Source of the DNA: Corynebacterium caspium DSM 44850
GTDB lineage: Bacteria > Actinomycetota > Actinomycetes > Mycobacteriales > Mycobacteriaceae
NCBI RefSeq assembly: GCF_030440555.1
Contig: NZ_CP047118.1
Location: 496,001 to 560,000, forward strand
DNA: 64,000 bases
Direction of reading: 5' to 3'
The notes beneath the pieces are model-generated. The model worked only from the letters and a program-made list of their open reading frames with translations. It was not told the DNA's origin and did not search any database. Numbering within the stretch: position 1 is the first letter of the stretch; the number at the start of each line of letters is the position of its first letter. Below, piece after piece: positions 63,952 to 64,000 of this stretch. The position numbers were made by a program, and so were the translations under genes.

Positions 63952-64000
63952 ATGCGACCCGACGTCTCTACAGATATTTCCGAACTAGATCAGACTCTGC
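63952..64000 (+). CDS. prfB: Peptide chain release factor 2 (partial, N-terminus only)
   Basis: The last 49 bases encode MRPDVSTDISELDQTL, matching the N-terminus of actinobacterial RF2, which terminates translation at UGA and UAA. The rest is beyond the window. It is divergent from hisN, as known for C. glutamicum. Only 16 residues support the call, together with context. Confidence 0.75.
   Translation, partial: MRPDVSTDISELDQTL

Overview
The window is chromosomal DNA from an actinobacterium, almost certainly a Corynebacterium with an unusually low G+C content. The evidence is gene content and order: aecD-brnQ, idi, fadD15, hemW-hrcA-dnaJ2-rsmE-phoH-ybeY-era-recO-uppS, zur, glyS, dgt and dnaG, then a small Rpf lysozyme beside a cold-shock gene, sepH, serC, gltA, fkpA, and hisN beside prfB. 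Proteins of DUF3027 and DUF1906 type and the actinobacterial anchored-repeat ABC system agree with this. I saw no phage, transposon, CRISPR array or rRNA.

Positions 1-6.7 kb hold brnQ, the C-S lyase aecD, an ABC exporter, a lipoprotein, idi and an esterase-fold protein that lacks its nucleophile. From 6.7 to 24.4 kb runs a long plus-strand housekeeping block covering peptidase, acyl-CoA ligase, haem-chaperone, heat-shock control, RNA maturation, ribosome assembly, DNA repair and undecaprenyl synthesis; it ends with a ferritin-like/VIT metal exporter facing zur. From 24.4 to 36.5 kb come glyS, two unknown proteins, a TPM-domain surface protein, dgt, a guanyl RNase/barstar pair, glmS, dnaG (with a degenerate zinc finger), and a CAU tRNA with its terminator.

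A stretch of about 660 bases without genes (36.5-37.16 kb) separates this from a second syntenic block (37-50 kb): a DUF3239-like membrane protein, rpf, csp, DUF2771-like, glutaminyl cyclase, DUF3027, a purine permease, an rRNA methylase, sepH, serC, gltA and fkpA. From memory these two blocks lie far apart in C. glutamicum, so the gap may be a rearrangement junction.

From 50.1 kb on the content is accessory and secreted: a degenerate beta-lactamase-fold protein, a Tat-exported DUF1906 protein, then a seven-gene minus-strand operon (61445 to 52239). The operon encodes a Zn/Mn-type ABC importer (binding lipoprotein, ATPase, permease) interleaved with four membrane-anchored surface proteins built from the same anchored-repeat (choice-of-anchor M) domain, which is also inserted into the binding lipoprotein with its halves in swapped order. 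Each repeat carries a short His/Asp motif near its start and a His-rich strand near its end. The operon promoter overlaps one Zur-like palindrome and a second lies 82 bases upstream. This points to a zinc-responsive relay from cell surface to importer, controlled by the Zur protein encoded at 24.4 kb. A secreted trypsin-like protease is divergent from the same region, and hisN and prfB close the window.

Gene functions come from recognised motifs and families; no database search was possible. Start codons were revised where a ribosome-binding site or family alignment argued for it.
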